Source of the DNA: Owenia fusiformis
Lineage: Eukaryota; Annelida; Polychaeta; Sabellida; Oweniidae
Direction: 5' to 3'
Assembly (NCBI GenBank): GCA_903813345.2
Contig: CAIIXF020000002.1
Location: 8,765,555-8,825,554, forward strand
DNA: 60,000 bases
Both the position numbers and the translations under genes were made by a program. Shown piece by piece: positions 1 through 12,100 of the stretch. The notes beneath the pieces are model-generated. The model was not told where the DNA came from and ran no database searches. It saw only the letters and a program-made list of their open reading frames with translations. Position 1 is the stretch's first letter; each line of letters opens with the position of its first letter.

Positions 1-2
1 AG

Positions 3-351
3 CTCATTCAAGCGCACTCAAACCTTTTAATACCCCTATCACTCTACTATACCTTGCATTTTGCTTTCATGAGCAACGAATTTGGCTTATTAGTAATGAT
101 TATATATTTGTTTTTATTTGTCTGTTCCTTATTAATGGTTTATCGGTTGAAAGTTAGATGTTGATAAGGTACTTTCAAGAATATACTAAACAATCCAAAT
201 AGACAAACAAAGTATCTTATGCATTTCTAGGTGTTAGGTATAGTAGTGTGCCTATGCCAACTTTGTCAGTTACACTAGTTCCGGTCAATCGCTGGAGCAC
301 CGCAGGGAAGCCATTGACACAAACGTTGGTGACTGTGTGCGCTTGAATGAG
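3..351. mobile_element. Non-autonomous inverted-repeat element (MITE)
   Basis: CTCATTCAAGCGCAC at 3-17 is matched by its exact reverse complement at 337-351, giving a ~350-bp element with no coding capacity. Bases ~41-175 recur as a diverged copy at 49496-49640. The left edge is close to the window start, so a target duplication cannot be judged. Superfamily unknown. Confidence 0.6.
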
Positions 352-611
352 TCGTTTTTTGTTAAAAACCGTGAGGTCCATTGGTCATTTTCATGATAAG
401 GCTCATTAACTGCTGTGCGGGTGTATCGCACCCGCGTGTATACGAAAATACAGCCTAGAATGAATGGCTTCTAAACAAGCACTAATACCCTAGAACTGGC
501 CCGGCAAAGGTGGTAATAATATCCACATGCAATTATTGGCCTCTTAATTTCTATAATTATGGAATTTGATCAAATGAACTAATAAAATAACATCACAGAG
601 CACGTATGGTT

Positions 612-683
612 GACTCCGTGGCGCAACGGTAGCGCGTCTGACTCCAGATCAGAAGGTTGCGTGTTCAAATCACGTCGGGGTCA
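612..683 (+). tRNA. trnW-CCA: tRNA-Trp (anticodon CCA)
   Basis: A 72-nt cloverleaf: acceptor GACTCCG pairs with CGGGGTC, and the anticodon loop CTCCAGA reads CCA. The T arm has GTTCAAATC, a usual variant of the internal B box. Discriminator base A; no encoded CCA tail, as expected for a nuclear gene. A run of T follows within 15 nt as Pol III terminator. The same tRNA occurs inverted at 3501-3572. Confidence 0.95.
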
Positions 684-885
684 TGTAAATATTTTGAAGA
701 ATAATAGTCCATCTCCTTGGCAATGATAACCATTTTTATTTAAAGACTTGTGTAAGTACTAAGTAGGTCAGTTTTTCATAATCATGAAAATAATATGTCC
801 GAAAATACAATTGATCAAAAGGTACTAAAACGTATTCAAAACTGCAACACTTTTCATGCTCTCTTCCACACAATGAATGAGGAGC

Positions 886-1003
886 TGTAAGCATAATCAT
901 TGTATAGAAAACATATTATATATTTCTTATCATCATAGATGTATAAGGCGTGTGAGTTTTCCTGAATAAGTAACTGTAAGCATAATCATTATATAGAAAA
1001 TAT
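886..1003. repeat. Short direct repeat pair
   Basis: TGTAAGCATAATCATT followed by TATAGAAAA occurs at about 886-910 and again at 975-1000, about 89 bp apart. No coding potential is seen between the tRNA and this point. Confidence 0.5.
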
Positions 1004-1004
1004 A

Positions 1005-1955
1005 CAGGGTGTATAAAAAAGCAACAAGTGGTTATCTCGTAAAATCCCAAAACTAGTGATAACTATATCAATTTCATTTAATGTACCATAAAGCCACGTC
1101 TCTCCTCTTTGCAATGATATGTCTTTCATTCACATGTGGTAATGGTTGGGTGAGAAATCCTTCCATTTGCACAGTGGGTCAAAATCTTCTCTGCACCAAG
1201 TTTTAGATATTGAAAAAATCAGTGCAAGGGCTAAGTTCCAATGGAAGTTCCCCTGCCTTGAATGTGACTTTTTCTTTTGGAGCTATCTCAGGAGCATCTG
1301 TGCTCACAATTCCTCCACCAGATATTGCAAAACCTCGAGAAAGATTTGCCCATGGGCTGCTTTTCTTTGCTTTAACCCACACATACTTCAGGGCTGATCC
1401 ATGCATGACGTGGATAGATGAGCGCATCTTTATGTGCAAGGAAGTGGTGGCAAGTTGGAGGGGTATAGGATGTTTTCTTGCAAGAGTATGAGTATGAACA
1501 GTTTACTGTCTATGCCATACCTGTCACACCTTCTTCCAATAGCCCCTATGCCCCCCTTGTACTGACTTTTGCAATGTTTTAAACTTGGGTCCGAGCTGAA
1601 ATTTGCCCTCTTTGCAAAATTAATGATTATTCGGGCAGAGATCACTCCCTGTGAATGAATGATATTCCATCACAAAGAGGAGTAATTTGGCTTTTGGTAC
1701 ATTGAATTAAAAGGATACAGTCAGCATTGGTTTTATATTTTCGTCCAATATTGCATCGGCCCGTACACTGACTTTTGCAATGTTCATAACTTGGCCCGAA
1801 GCTAATTTTGGCCCACTTTACAAATGGAATGATTACTCGCCCAACCATGACCAAATATTAATGAATGATATATCATTGTGAAGAGAAGACACATGGCTTT
1901 ATGGTGCATTGAATGAAATCAAAGCTGTTATCACTGGTTTTGTGCTTTTCCGCAC
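1005..1955. repeat. Cluster of three related ~190-bp repeats
   Basis: Two direct copies (about 1549-1735 and 1758-1950, period ~208 bp) share a run reading ACTGACTTTTGCAATGTT. A third, inverted copy occupies about 1015-1240, preceded by ACAGGGTGT. The copies share the region around CCATAAAGCCA, which makes the cluster a large inverted repeat. Short open frames inside the copies resemble each other only because the DNA does. Likely a transposon remnant. Confidence 0.55.
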
Positions 1956-2090
1956 TCTATTACATACTGCTTATCATAAGGCGTGTGAGTTTTGAAAAAT
2001 TATAATCTAATTCATAAAGTTTCAGTTGTTCAAGATATGCTAAGTTTTTTATAACAAAATCCACATTCCCTTACCTGACCTCCAGCTCAC

Positions 2091-2162
2091 TCCCATATGG
2101 TCTAGTGGTTAGGATCCGGCGCTCTCACCGCCGTGGCCCGGGTTCGATTCCCGGTGTGGGAA
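2091..2162 (+). tRNA. trnE-CTC: tRNA-Glu (anticodon CTC)
   Basis: A 72-nt cloverleaf: acceptor TCCCATA pairs with TGTGGGA, the anticodon loop CTCTCAC reads CTC, and the B box GGTTCGATTCC is perfect. A TTTT terminator lies about 9 nt downstream. No intron. Confidence 0.95.
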
Positions 2163-2464
2163 CTGCCATTTTGCTAATATGGTAATTTTTGAACCGTTTT
2201 GTTTTTGTCTTTTTGACCGGACCCGGTGTAAAAGGGTAGGAGGTCCTATCAAATTATGGTCCTACTCTCCATTGATTTATATGGTGACCTCAATACAACT
2301 CTTTCCCTCATTATCTTATACGCAATCAGAATGCATGTTCGGAATTTTGCTGCAACTCTCATTATCACATGTTATTTTTCAAATTTCAATCATTCCTTCC
2401 CTACTATGACTACATCTCTCACCTTTGCATGTAACGAGTGCACTAATGTACCTAGAAAAGAATG

Positions 2465-2566
2465 AAAAGAAGAAGAATATTTTGATAAAATGTATAAAAA
2501 ACATGAAAATTCAGTGAAAAATTCAGAAATCGTTTTTTATACATTTTACAAAACAAATCTTCTCAC
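2465..2566. repeat. Imperfect hairpin
   Basis: GAAGAATATTTTGATAAAAT (about 2472-2491) and the following TATAAAAAAC are mirrored by GTTTTTTATA and a matching AT-rich arm up to about 2564. Probably a small foldback element; no gene. Confidence 0.4.
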
Positions 2567-2871
2567 CAGTCTTTTCCAGCCACATAAGCGTTCTCTTTGT
2601 GCCAAACTGGATTCAACTACACGAAAAGAATGCTAAAATACCAAGGAATCTATTGAAATGGGTATCTTCAGTGTAGGAAGCGTAGAAAATTCTCCCATGT
2701 TTACGTTGTAATCGTACAGGCAAAAAAATAAGACGTTCGCAGGACTATAGTCCTGGTACGGGATAACTGCTTATCATTATATTTCATGCTGCATATTTCT
2801 CAATTATGTGAAACGAGCTACGTCAGCTGTACGGTTGCGGTAGAGTCAACGGTGACAGAGGCATTACTAAC

Positions 2872-3443
2872 CCCCCTATCACACCAAACTAGTTCTTACC
2901 CGTTCTTGCCAGTCCTACGAATTAAAACGTCGTAAAAAGGGCTCAATCTGGCTCTGGTCGGGAAATATGTCTAAATTATTTAGCTACTTCGTTCATAAAC
3001 AGTCTTCAATACGTCCATCTCATTCGCAGTTCGTTCAGGTCGCACCACGTCGGTGTGCAACGTCGTATAACGCGTCCCTTAGTCTAGAAGGTCATCATGA
3101 CCTGATTACAGAACGGTATGGTCGCCATCGAATTTTGAATCGATTCAAAATTTTTAATCACATTCCCGTCCGGGAAAGTCCATGAAACTCGTAAACAGAC
3201 CGTAGAACGTTGTAGCTACGTTCATTCCGTTCGCACACAGTTTAAAACCAGTTTTGAAGAACGCAGTTACCACGAGAACATTTTGAGCATGTTCTAAGCT
3301 CTAGAGGACCTACCCGTTCGAGTACGTTCGTTGAAGTTTGTAAATAGACCCTAAACGGTTCTAAGTACGTCCAGTCCGTTCGTACACAGTTAAAGCCCGT
3401 TTTCGAGAACGTAGTGAGAACTAGTTTGGTGTAATAGTAGGGG
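2872..3443. mobile_element. Inverted-repeat element (MITE) between tRNA genes
   Basis: The ends are ~27-bp terminal inverted repeats: CCCCTAT then ACACCAAACTAGTTCT on the left, and the reverse complement with a 2-3 base indel on the right. Internally it contains direct repeats around CCGTTCG and ACACAGTT (about 3223-3240 and 3379-3396). No transposase is encoded. It sits against the inverted tRNA-Trp. Confidence 0.55.
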
Positions 3444-3500
3444 AATATACAAAAGGCAAACTTAACTAATAATGCTGATAACGGTTTCAAAAAGTTTACA

Positions 3501-3572
3501 TGACCCCGACGTGATTTGAACACGCAACCTTCTGATCTGGAGTCAGACGCGCTACCGTTGCGCCACGGAGTC
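3501..3572 (-). tRNA. trnW-CCA: tRNA-Trp (anticodon CCA), inverted copy
   Basis: Identical in sequence to the 612-683 gene but on the other strand. The downstream flank (TGTAAAC then TTTTTGAA) also resembles that of the first copy for ~15 bp, including the T-run terminator. The open frame reading through it is the familiar false protein caused by an antisense tRNA. Confidence 0.95.
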
Positions 3573-4147
3573 ATCTGTGCTGAGTTACAAATGGGTGATT
3601 ATTATACTATTACACGACTTACAATTTACAGATAACGTATTGTAGATAATCCGTCGCATGTGTTAGCTTTCCCATCCTGTCCTGTGATGCAATTTTGAAT
3701 GCTAGATGAAATAACAAAATGGAGCCACTGCCATATAAATCATAAAATATCATTAGTTACTATACATCATAATTATATTTAAATAAATAAAAAACGTATA
3801 GAAATCAGTATCGGCTAATGACAGAAATACCTATGTACAATATTAGGTATAGTAACGAGCTATAGCTGCTGGAAGTAAAGTTAGTTTGTATAGTATGCCG
3901 AGCTCACAGGTTAAAATATCTGCAAAAGTTTGGACATTAAAACACATTGCTTTAAACAATCAGGATAGCAATCTATTCAGTTTATATTGATTAAGGAGAT
4001 TTGATTAATCAGAACAAAGTGTCATGCTGTTTTTCACACTCATTTCAAAACAAACTAATAATACAGTATGACAGCGGTTTGATACATAATGCGCATCCAA
4101 AGTAGAAATGCGACTAATATTTTTCTTATAATTCTATAATCATTTGT
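3573..4147. other. Intergenic, nothing recognised
   Basis: AT-rich sequence with no open frame worth calling, no RNA gene and no clear repeat structure. Confidence 0.5.
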
Positions 4148-4561
4148 ACACGCGGTTCTAACTTCGACCGTTAATTTGAATTTTGGACCTACCAGGTGCT
4201 TGAAAATCAAGGATTGCGAGTCTCATACTGCACCGTTCTTCTTCAAACCTATACCATGCATTAAAAGCAGAACAAAATTGCCTTTCTGTCGGTGCATTAC
4301 TTTATTGTAAAGAGTCCTTCGTTCTAGCAGCGTTTTGGTCCCCAGCTGTTAGAAGGCCTTCTTACAGCTGGGGACCAAAATGCCTCGGGAAGTAGGGACT
4401 CTGTTGAAGAGAGTAATGTACCATCAGAAAGGGATTTGTGTTATGCTTTGAATGGAACAAGATTGAAGAAAAACGGTGCAGTATGAGACTCGTAATCCTT
4501 GATTTTCAAACATCCGGAAGGTCAAAAATTCAAATTAACGGTCGAAGTTAGGACCGCGTGT
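4148..4561. mobile_element. Near-perfect foldback element
   Basis: Two arms of about 200 bp form a near-palindrome running from ACACGCGGT to ACCGCGTGT. The centre is TTGGTCCCCAGCTGT, a short loop, and its mirror. The arms keep matching over features such as CTTCGACCGTTAATTTGAAT. No coding sequence. Such a long hairpin would be transcribed as double-stranded RNA. Confidence 0.7.
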
Positions 4562-4673
4562 TATAATTAGGATGAATTCGAAGTTGTTTTTTCATCCTAG
4601 AATTATATGTCCAAACGTATGTTTTAGAATTTCATATGTGAAGGAAAAATACGCCGATCTAGACTACATGACT

Positions 4674-5516
4674 TAGTCATATAAATCCGACCGTTGTATG
4701 CTGTTCTTCGATATTCCTTGTTCTTATTTGGATATTTATTTTTTATCATTTCTTTGCATACACCGTCGTAGATATTATATGGAACAAATTGCGGTAAACG
4801 CTTTTCTGGCCTGTCTCGGTAACCATAGTTACCATACTAACCAAAGTCACACAAATTATCGAGTAATTATTTAGTTCCAACATTAAAGTGTTAAATCTTA
4901 CCTTAGACATGTAAAACGCTTGATAATTGACGAAATATGATCAATTGAATTATATTTTCATTATCGCCCGCCATGTTGCTGAATGCTGTTTCCGGTAGTC
5001 TAAATGTAAAACATGTATCGAAACGGAATCATAATTATTTATGACACAGAGATCGATTCCAAAGCCGTTCTCTTACTTTTCTCATTTTGAAACAATAACT
5101 TTTCCAAATAACTTCCCTTCTTAACGACACTGCTTCCCTTTCAACTGAATCTTCGTGTAACAAGTACTTATGATTTCGTTTGATATAGTTTTACATCTAG
5201 ACTCAGATTAACCCGGAAGTGACCTTGGCATGGCAAAATGAAAAAATTTTAAAATTCAAGCGGCATGCTTATATTTCTTCAATTACCAAGCGTTTTACGT
5301 GTCTAAGGTAAGATTAAATACTTTATAGTTGAAGCAAAGACATTTATTTATCATTTGTGTGAATTTGGTTGGGTAGACAGGCCAGGAAAGCATTTCCCGC
5401 AATTTAGATGCGCGGAGTGTGTATGACCCTTGTATGCAAGAAAATAAGAAAAAATAAATATCCAAATCAGAAAAAATAACAACTAATAACATCATACGAG
5501 GGTCAGATTTATATGA
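4674..5516. mobile_element. Element with ~250-bp terminal inverted repeats
   Basis: Left arm ~4674-4930 and right arm ~5280-5516 are diverged inverted copies. Shared blocks include TAGTCATATAAATC, TGGATATTTATTTTTT and TAAGGTAAGATTAAA (reading from the right arm). The ~350-bp centre has no transposase. Probably a non-autonomous DNA transposon. Confidence 0.6.
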
Positions 5517-6144
5517 CTAACATGACTGTGATGTGAACACACGCGTTGAGTGTTCAAGAGTGTCCCTAGTTCACAACTGCACGTTTTCTTTCACATTAGA
5601 GTGGGGTCACTGCCCTTTTGGGTTTTGCTATTTTTACCCCATGATATCCAAAGTAAACAATCTGCCTTGATGTCAGAATTTCTACATAGAAAAGGGTTGT
5701 TCGGTAATCTTATGCTGATCCCCTTTCTCAATCCCATATTTTCTGGCCAAATTAGGCGTGATCTTATTATGACGGCTTTTCCATTCAAAAGAACATTTCT
5801 GACTTTGAATAAAATTTTGGAAATATTACAAAGGAGATTAACCTCCTAAGCGACGGTATAAGCATAGAGCTATGAACTGTTGGTAGTGCGGATATAGTGA
5901 ACGTATTACAAGCAACTGAAGTAGACGATATCAACATTGAAACAGATCATTTAGTACACCATACCTGGATGACAAATATAAACAAAGCAAAGGATAAAGT
6001 CTGGGTGATGGATTAACAAAATAAACCAGGAATTTATAAATAATTTAATAATTTACAATAACCATTCTACTTTACAAGAAGATGCGTTTGTAGAATAATT
6101 TTGAGCCTTATTCATTTATATACAAGCTCCATCACAAACGGAAA
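5517..6144. other. Intergenic / 5' flank of the CNBD2-like gene
   Basis: A 99-codon frame at 5550-5849 is not recognised, and its opposite strand is equally open, so I do not call it a gene. TATATA at 6117-6122 lies too close to the ATG at 6145 to be a normal TATA box unless the leader is almost absent. An upstream non-coding exon may exist but cannot be seen. Confidence 0.4.
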
Positions 6145-9100
6145 ATGTCGGTGGCCGTTCAGAATATTGCGGAAGGACAATTCTTTAGCAAGGGAAAGAA
6201 AAGAAGAAAGTCAAAACATAAACTAAAGCCACGAGCCGAAGACCTGGCCCATCTTGGACGGAGTAGGGTACTAGGTCGCTTGGTCAAGCAAGAGGTCATC
6301 AAGTTGAATTCCCGTGGGGGCATTACTGGGATTTTGGAAAGTAGGGGGAAATCGAGGGGAACAGTGGGTACACTCGAGAGTCGGGGTAAATCTCGCGGGG
6401 GACAGGGAAATGGATTGTCTAAATCCATGTCCAGCCTTGATGGTGTACAACTCAAACGAGGGAACTTACACAAGGAAAGATCGTTTATGACTCAGGCTGA
6501 GAGCAATTTATCACTGAACAATGTAGGAGATCTCCCATTGAAGCGTATGAGCAAATTGACTCTAAAATCCAAGTTAGAATACAACACCAATCAACGCCGT
6601 AGAGCTCGACCGAGTGTACAATTCGAACTTTCACCCGGCCCTGATGATGATACATTTACTGGGTACGAGTTTCCAGATGGCTCTGAATTTGATGAAACTG
6701 ATGAAATGGATGACGAATTGTTGTCCCCTACAAGGACAACGACGAGAGCACATAGCATTAGAAGTGCAAGGACCAATTCGATCACCGGATCCCATTCTCC
6801 AAGGATCCCAAGCCAAGGATCTAATCCCAACGAACTCTCCCCTAGACGGAGACATTCAATTCGGAGACTGTCGAAAGTCTCCGATAGCAGTGGCCCGAAA
6901 ATCTTCAAACTTCACCAGGGATTTCATGATATAATGGGCACTATAGCCCGACGAAAGAGCGTCATGCGGAAGATGGCGAGGAAGGGGTCTTTAGCACAAG
7001 AAAACGGAGACCAAGACGCTGAAACTAATATAGTAAACGCGATAGAACATGAAGTTGAGAACGACTGGATATTAAGAGAAGCTCAGAGGAAAAGTCAGGA
7101 AGAATTTGATAAGAGAAATGCCTCTTTGAGGATTGTACGATTAACAGGTATAATCAACAGACTAGATGCGAGTAGAAATAATTGATTTCCGTCATTAAAT
7201 ATTCAAAATTCAGTAAAAGTGATGTCATATTTTAAGTCTACATATAAAAGTACATCTAGAAAGAGGGTTTTGAAAATTGTTCATCAACTTTGAAAATTTA
7301 ATTTTTTGGGAAAATGTGATTTCTTGTTTAGGGAGATCCTCATAGACCCCATGTTATAAAATCACAAAAAAGTAAAATATATTTTCTTGTATTGCACAGA
7401 TGATATTTTCTTTTGCTGAACATATTTGCGTAAGATACATACGGATATGAGCAATTGTACATTGTTTAGGCGGTGTCACTTGTTACATTAAAAGGGATCC
7501 ATTATTTCTTATATGTCTCGTAGGTTACATCATAGGTACAATAGGTGACCAATCGTTTATCAGGTGATAATCCTCTTTTGCCTATATATAATATAATTGC
7601 AAAAAGATGAATTAAACCGTGCGTGGATTCATTTAGATGAATCATGATACGCCAAGTTACTCCAATTTTAAACAGTGATCCCAGCCATGGCACCCTGTTG
7701 ATTTTAACAAGGCGTGCTTTTATGCAAAATAATAAACTTTGATGACCAAACGTTCGGGTGATGACCTTTTTAACCTAGTAAATGCACAAGATGGATTGTT
7801 TCCGAAACAAAGCATTTTTAAATGAGTATCCCTGCTATCAATATTATCGCACAAACCGTGCTTTAATACAAATGTATGCACTGTATGCGGCTACACTTTC
7901 AGATGATGACCCCCTTCTGCCAATACAAAAGCGAATGCAAGAGGTGCACGAGATGGTCAGACCAAAGAGAGAGGTGGAAAATATCATGCAACAAGTAAAT
8001 GAAGAGTCAAGGAAGATGATAATGGTACGTTATTACATTATTTTTTTACATCTGTTTCACAATTAATTTTATCACATAAATCTATGATTACTATGTATTT
8101 TATGGGACGATTGCCTGCGATGCCATCTATATTTGGTTAACGTCCATTACATACTAAAGCTTATCTATTGTACCATTAATTGTTGATCAAATCTGAGTTT
8201 AGCTTGATTTTGGGAAATCAGAAATGAAAAATTATCGCTAGTTTCGTTCGGTACATTTACAAGTTCCCGGGTATTCAGTTAATCCGTGGGAAGTATTGGT
8301 CATAAAACCAAAACAATTATTAACTTAACCCTAATACCTAAATAGCTGTTTATCAGAATTCTTGATTAACTAGACAAATGAACATGATTAAAGAGTTCAA
8401 GTTTATAACAAGTGAATTTAACGTTATTGTTATGAAAGTACTCATTGACGCGTGATAAAATCTAGAATTTTACGGATCAATCTTTAGGAGAAATATTCAT
8501 GATTTAAGTCACTGGTATAATCCATGTTCCAATGGAAGGGTTTATGCGACCGTAAAAGAACAATAGACTTTGGGATTTTCCGTAACTAGGAAGCTGGTAA
8601 TAATGGACCTTCGAGTATATACATAAAATACATATACACATTCCGAACATAGGACTCCACTGAGTTGGATTACAGTAACGAAAGAAGAAGGGAATCGTGA
8701 TGGTAAAATTCCAATTAGGTTTATCATTTGGAGAAAGCATCCTCTTGTGCTATTTTCCTGATAAAATTTTAGTGAATTAATTATTTAATGATTGTTTCAA
8801 ATTTTCTAGGATATGGGGAACCTCGCATACAGTGAATTCAGACGCCAGAGGAGAAAGGACTGGACGGTAAGTACTAGTATTCCTATTATTTTCAGCACTC
8901 ACATTGAGGTAGCTGCATTTGCGAATTTAACTGACAGCTGATGGATTAATCTACTGTTTTATGGCCAATCAATTTAAATATGAATACTACCTGTCACTCT
9001 TCTCCAATTACATTTGAAAAGGTTTTCCCTTAAAATTAACCGTCAACCGGCAGTTGAATTCGCGAATGCTACCTCATCAAACACGATGGTCAGATTATAA

Positions 9101-12100
9101 AAAAACAAAACCCTATCTTACCCTTTCTAGGTAAAACGTTCGTTCAATTCGTGTAGAGCTTCCGCTGGCTACTCCATTACCATGACAATGCGTTTTTGAT
9201 TCATTTGCACTCCTCTCAATGCGTTTAGAAACATATTCTACAAATGACTAAGCGAAGCTATGAACGGTCATTACGATACGTTATTTATTTTATTATTAAT
9301 CTATACAAATGTTATTTTCTTCATATGTTCCCATTCACTGGTAAGAATGTACACTCCCGTTTTGTATTTAACGATTAAAAGTTCAATTCGTTATTTTCTG
9401 AACTTATGCCATTTAAAAATCAAAGTTACATAAACGGTCTATAATGTTGGAGACAAAATTGCTAAATTTCAGGAGGGGCCTTAAGGCCCCAAAAAGTGGG
9501 CCTTTTGGTCATTATTGGGCCTTCTAAGGCCTTATTTTTTTAATTTTAGGCCAAATTTTGAAGAAAATGGGCCTCAAATTTTCAAAATTTGGGCCCACTT
9601 TTCGGTTTTAGGGGCCCAAAAGGACCTCAAATTTGCCCCCCCCCCTTGTTGGTTCCTGGATCCGCCACTGGGGAGTGTATCTGGTCCAGATGGTATGATT
9701 GAGAATTAATTGTTTCTCGCTAACCGAAAGTAACTCCAGTACTTTCCGAGACGTCCCTAAGCCATTTATCAAATTTCTCAGTCTGTTCCGACGTGAAGGA
9801 TTCCTTCCAGTCGCCCACAATTCCTTTGCGCAAATATTTCGAGATGGTCTGATCGAAAAACCAAGCGCCTTCATAGTTCGTACTTGGATTATTGGACATG
9901 TTTTTGAAGGTCGTATGATCAAGGATTTCATCAATTTGGGTCTGTGTCAGCGTCTTGTTGCAAAATTCCGCGATCTTCTTGATGGTTCCTTCTGGGTCTT
10001 TATGGTTATCCTCGTATTTGATAATGAGGACGTTACTGTCAGCTTGTTCGGCTGCTTTCGTGTAGTCCGCTACGTGCTTCAGGTAGTTACCATAGGCTAT
10101 ATCATCGGACATGAAGAGCTCAAGAAATTCGTCAAAGTCACCAGCATGCATAGCTGAAATAAGTGGAAATATGACGATAATTCGACTGGACTGGATGTTT
10201 CCAAGAGAGTCGATTATGGTAATCAATTTGGAGCCTAAAATTGGATCTCAAATTTAAAATAGCCTCAATTTTCTAATATGCGCCTAGCATTTCAATTTGA
10301 TATTATACATGGATATTATAGTGTTTGTAATTAGAAGGTATATGGATTCTATTTTCTGAAAAAAAAAGAATTGAGATGTGATCCAATTTGAAATTATTGG
10401 AAAAAGGACTGTGGCATGGACGAGGAGAAAAACCACTTAGAAATTATCAATTCACTCAGGAATCATATATTCAAGGGAAGTTGACATAATATAAAAGATT
10501 TAAATGGCAATTTTGCCTGAAAAACATCAATATAAAAATATCATCAAAATATAAATTGTTCAAAACTATTTCACAATGAGTAATATCAAACATGTTTTGA
10601 AGAATAAGAATTTTCTAGTTAGTTGTTTAGCAGCGACTCTGCTAGGGGATCCCTCTCCATCCCTTACTATGATTGGGTATAACTGATGTAACGAATTCGA
10701 AATACTACATACTGATCGAGAATTAAGGAAATTGAATGATTCAAATAATCACAACCCCTCTCCCATTCATACATACTCATATTCATTCTGTGGAAATGAT
10801 AGAAGGACACTGCGACATCTTTCGGGTTTCTAGTTGAATATATTAACTTTGCTCCAACCTTCGAATGGTCCGGAATCATCCTCATTGGGAGATGGGTCTT
10901 TAATATCTTTGGACGCTGGGCGTTTTTGAGGCCGAGTAGGTTTTCCTTGGATAGGGTTTCTATGAACGGAATACGTTGGAAACTTGGGGTCGCATTGGCA
11001 GCTTCTGTGTTGGCGTCGTTCAGGACTAGATATGTTATTTCCTGCAGCCAGCCCCCGCCTGTGAAAATGGTATCCAGAATTCATTAAACCAATTGATTAG
11101 GAAGCATTGTAATATTTTACTTCATTTGGGATAGTAATTGAAAAGTTTGATCGGGCTGAACTCGTGTCCGTTGACAAGAAGATTTGACCTCCTCTATCTG
11201 GGCTTACTAGGGAACGCTTGACAAAACGAGACACAGAGCAACAAGTTTTCGATTGGCCTAATGTACTTTAATAATATTGAATGTGACTGAAATGAATAAC
11301 AATAATCAGCCATAATTATTGATAGCAACAAATGTATCTTGAAAAACTTTAGCCGGCCAAAAATTCAATAGCCAGACAACATTTGAAATTAAGTTAAAAG
11401 TTCGGCTGTTCAAGGAAAAACCTGTATTTCATTGACAGTGAAGTGTTTTTTGAAAAAAAAGCCTGACAAAATTTTAAAATTAGGAATTTTATTAAAATAT
11501 TTAATTTCCATGTTGGGAATTGTCTCTCGAATAAATCTTGAAAATTTCAATAAGAATGGTTGTTCCATTGGAAATATGGAGTAAAAACAGGACTGCATGC
11601 ATCATTCAACCTGTCCTGTGTACTAGCATATAAAAGGTGTTAATTCAACGGCATATTTATAATTTTGGATTAGTTAACAATTTAGGACATGCTAGTCTTT
11701 ATAATTCAAAAGTGTAGATTTACTCTCACCAGTTTTGGGGAACCCTGCGACGATGACGTCATCTTTATACAATTCCATATTAGGGATGGCTTCCAGGGTG
11801 TCTCGAGGCATCGTCATCATAACTGTTATACCTCCAAACGAGTACCCACCTTTCTGGCCATGCAATATAGGGAGACCATTCACATGCTCTTCAAACCCAG
11901 GTGGCTTTTCCAAAGACATTTTAAAACGTTAATTTCAAAATATGCGGTCTTAGCTGCTGGTCGTACAAACAAGGTGTTTCGCATTTACTGTCCCAACTTG
12001 ATAGAATTATACGAGTTGATTTTTCACTGTTTTCCTTGGCTGCTAGTCGTTCAATTTAAAATATTTTTGCTCTACTTTTATATCTACTTGTAGTCGTCAG

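Noticed and set aside
3242-3574. 110-codon minus-strand frame beginning MTPWRNGSASDSRSEG
   Set aside because: It is the translation of the tRNA-Trp gene itself, a well-known false protein in databases.
5550-5849. 99-codon plus-strand frame
   Set aside because: Not recognised, the opposite strand is equally open, and there is no start context or repeat of codon bias to support it.
6591-6908. Long frames on the other strand and in other frames over exon 1 of the CNBD2-like gene
   Set aside because: Shadows of the real coding frame; composition is explained by it.
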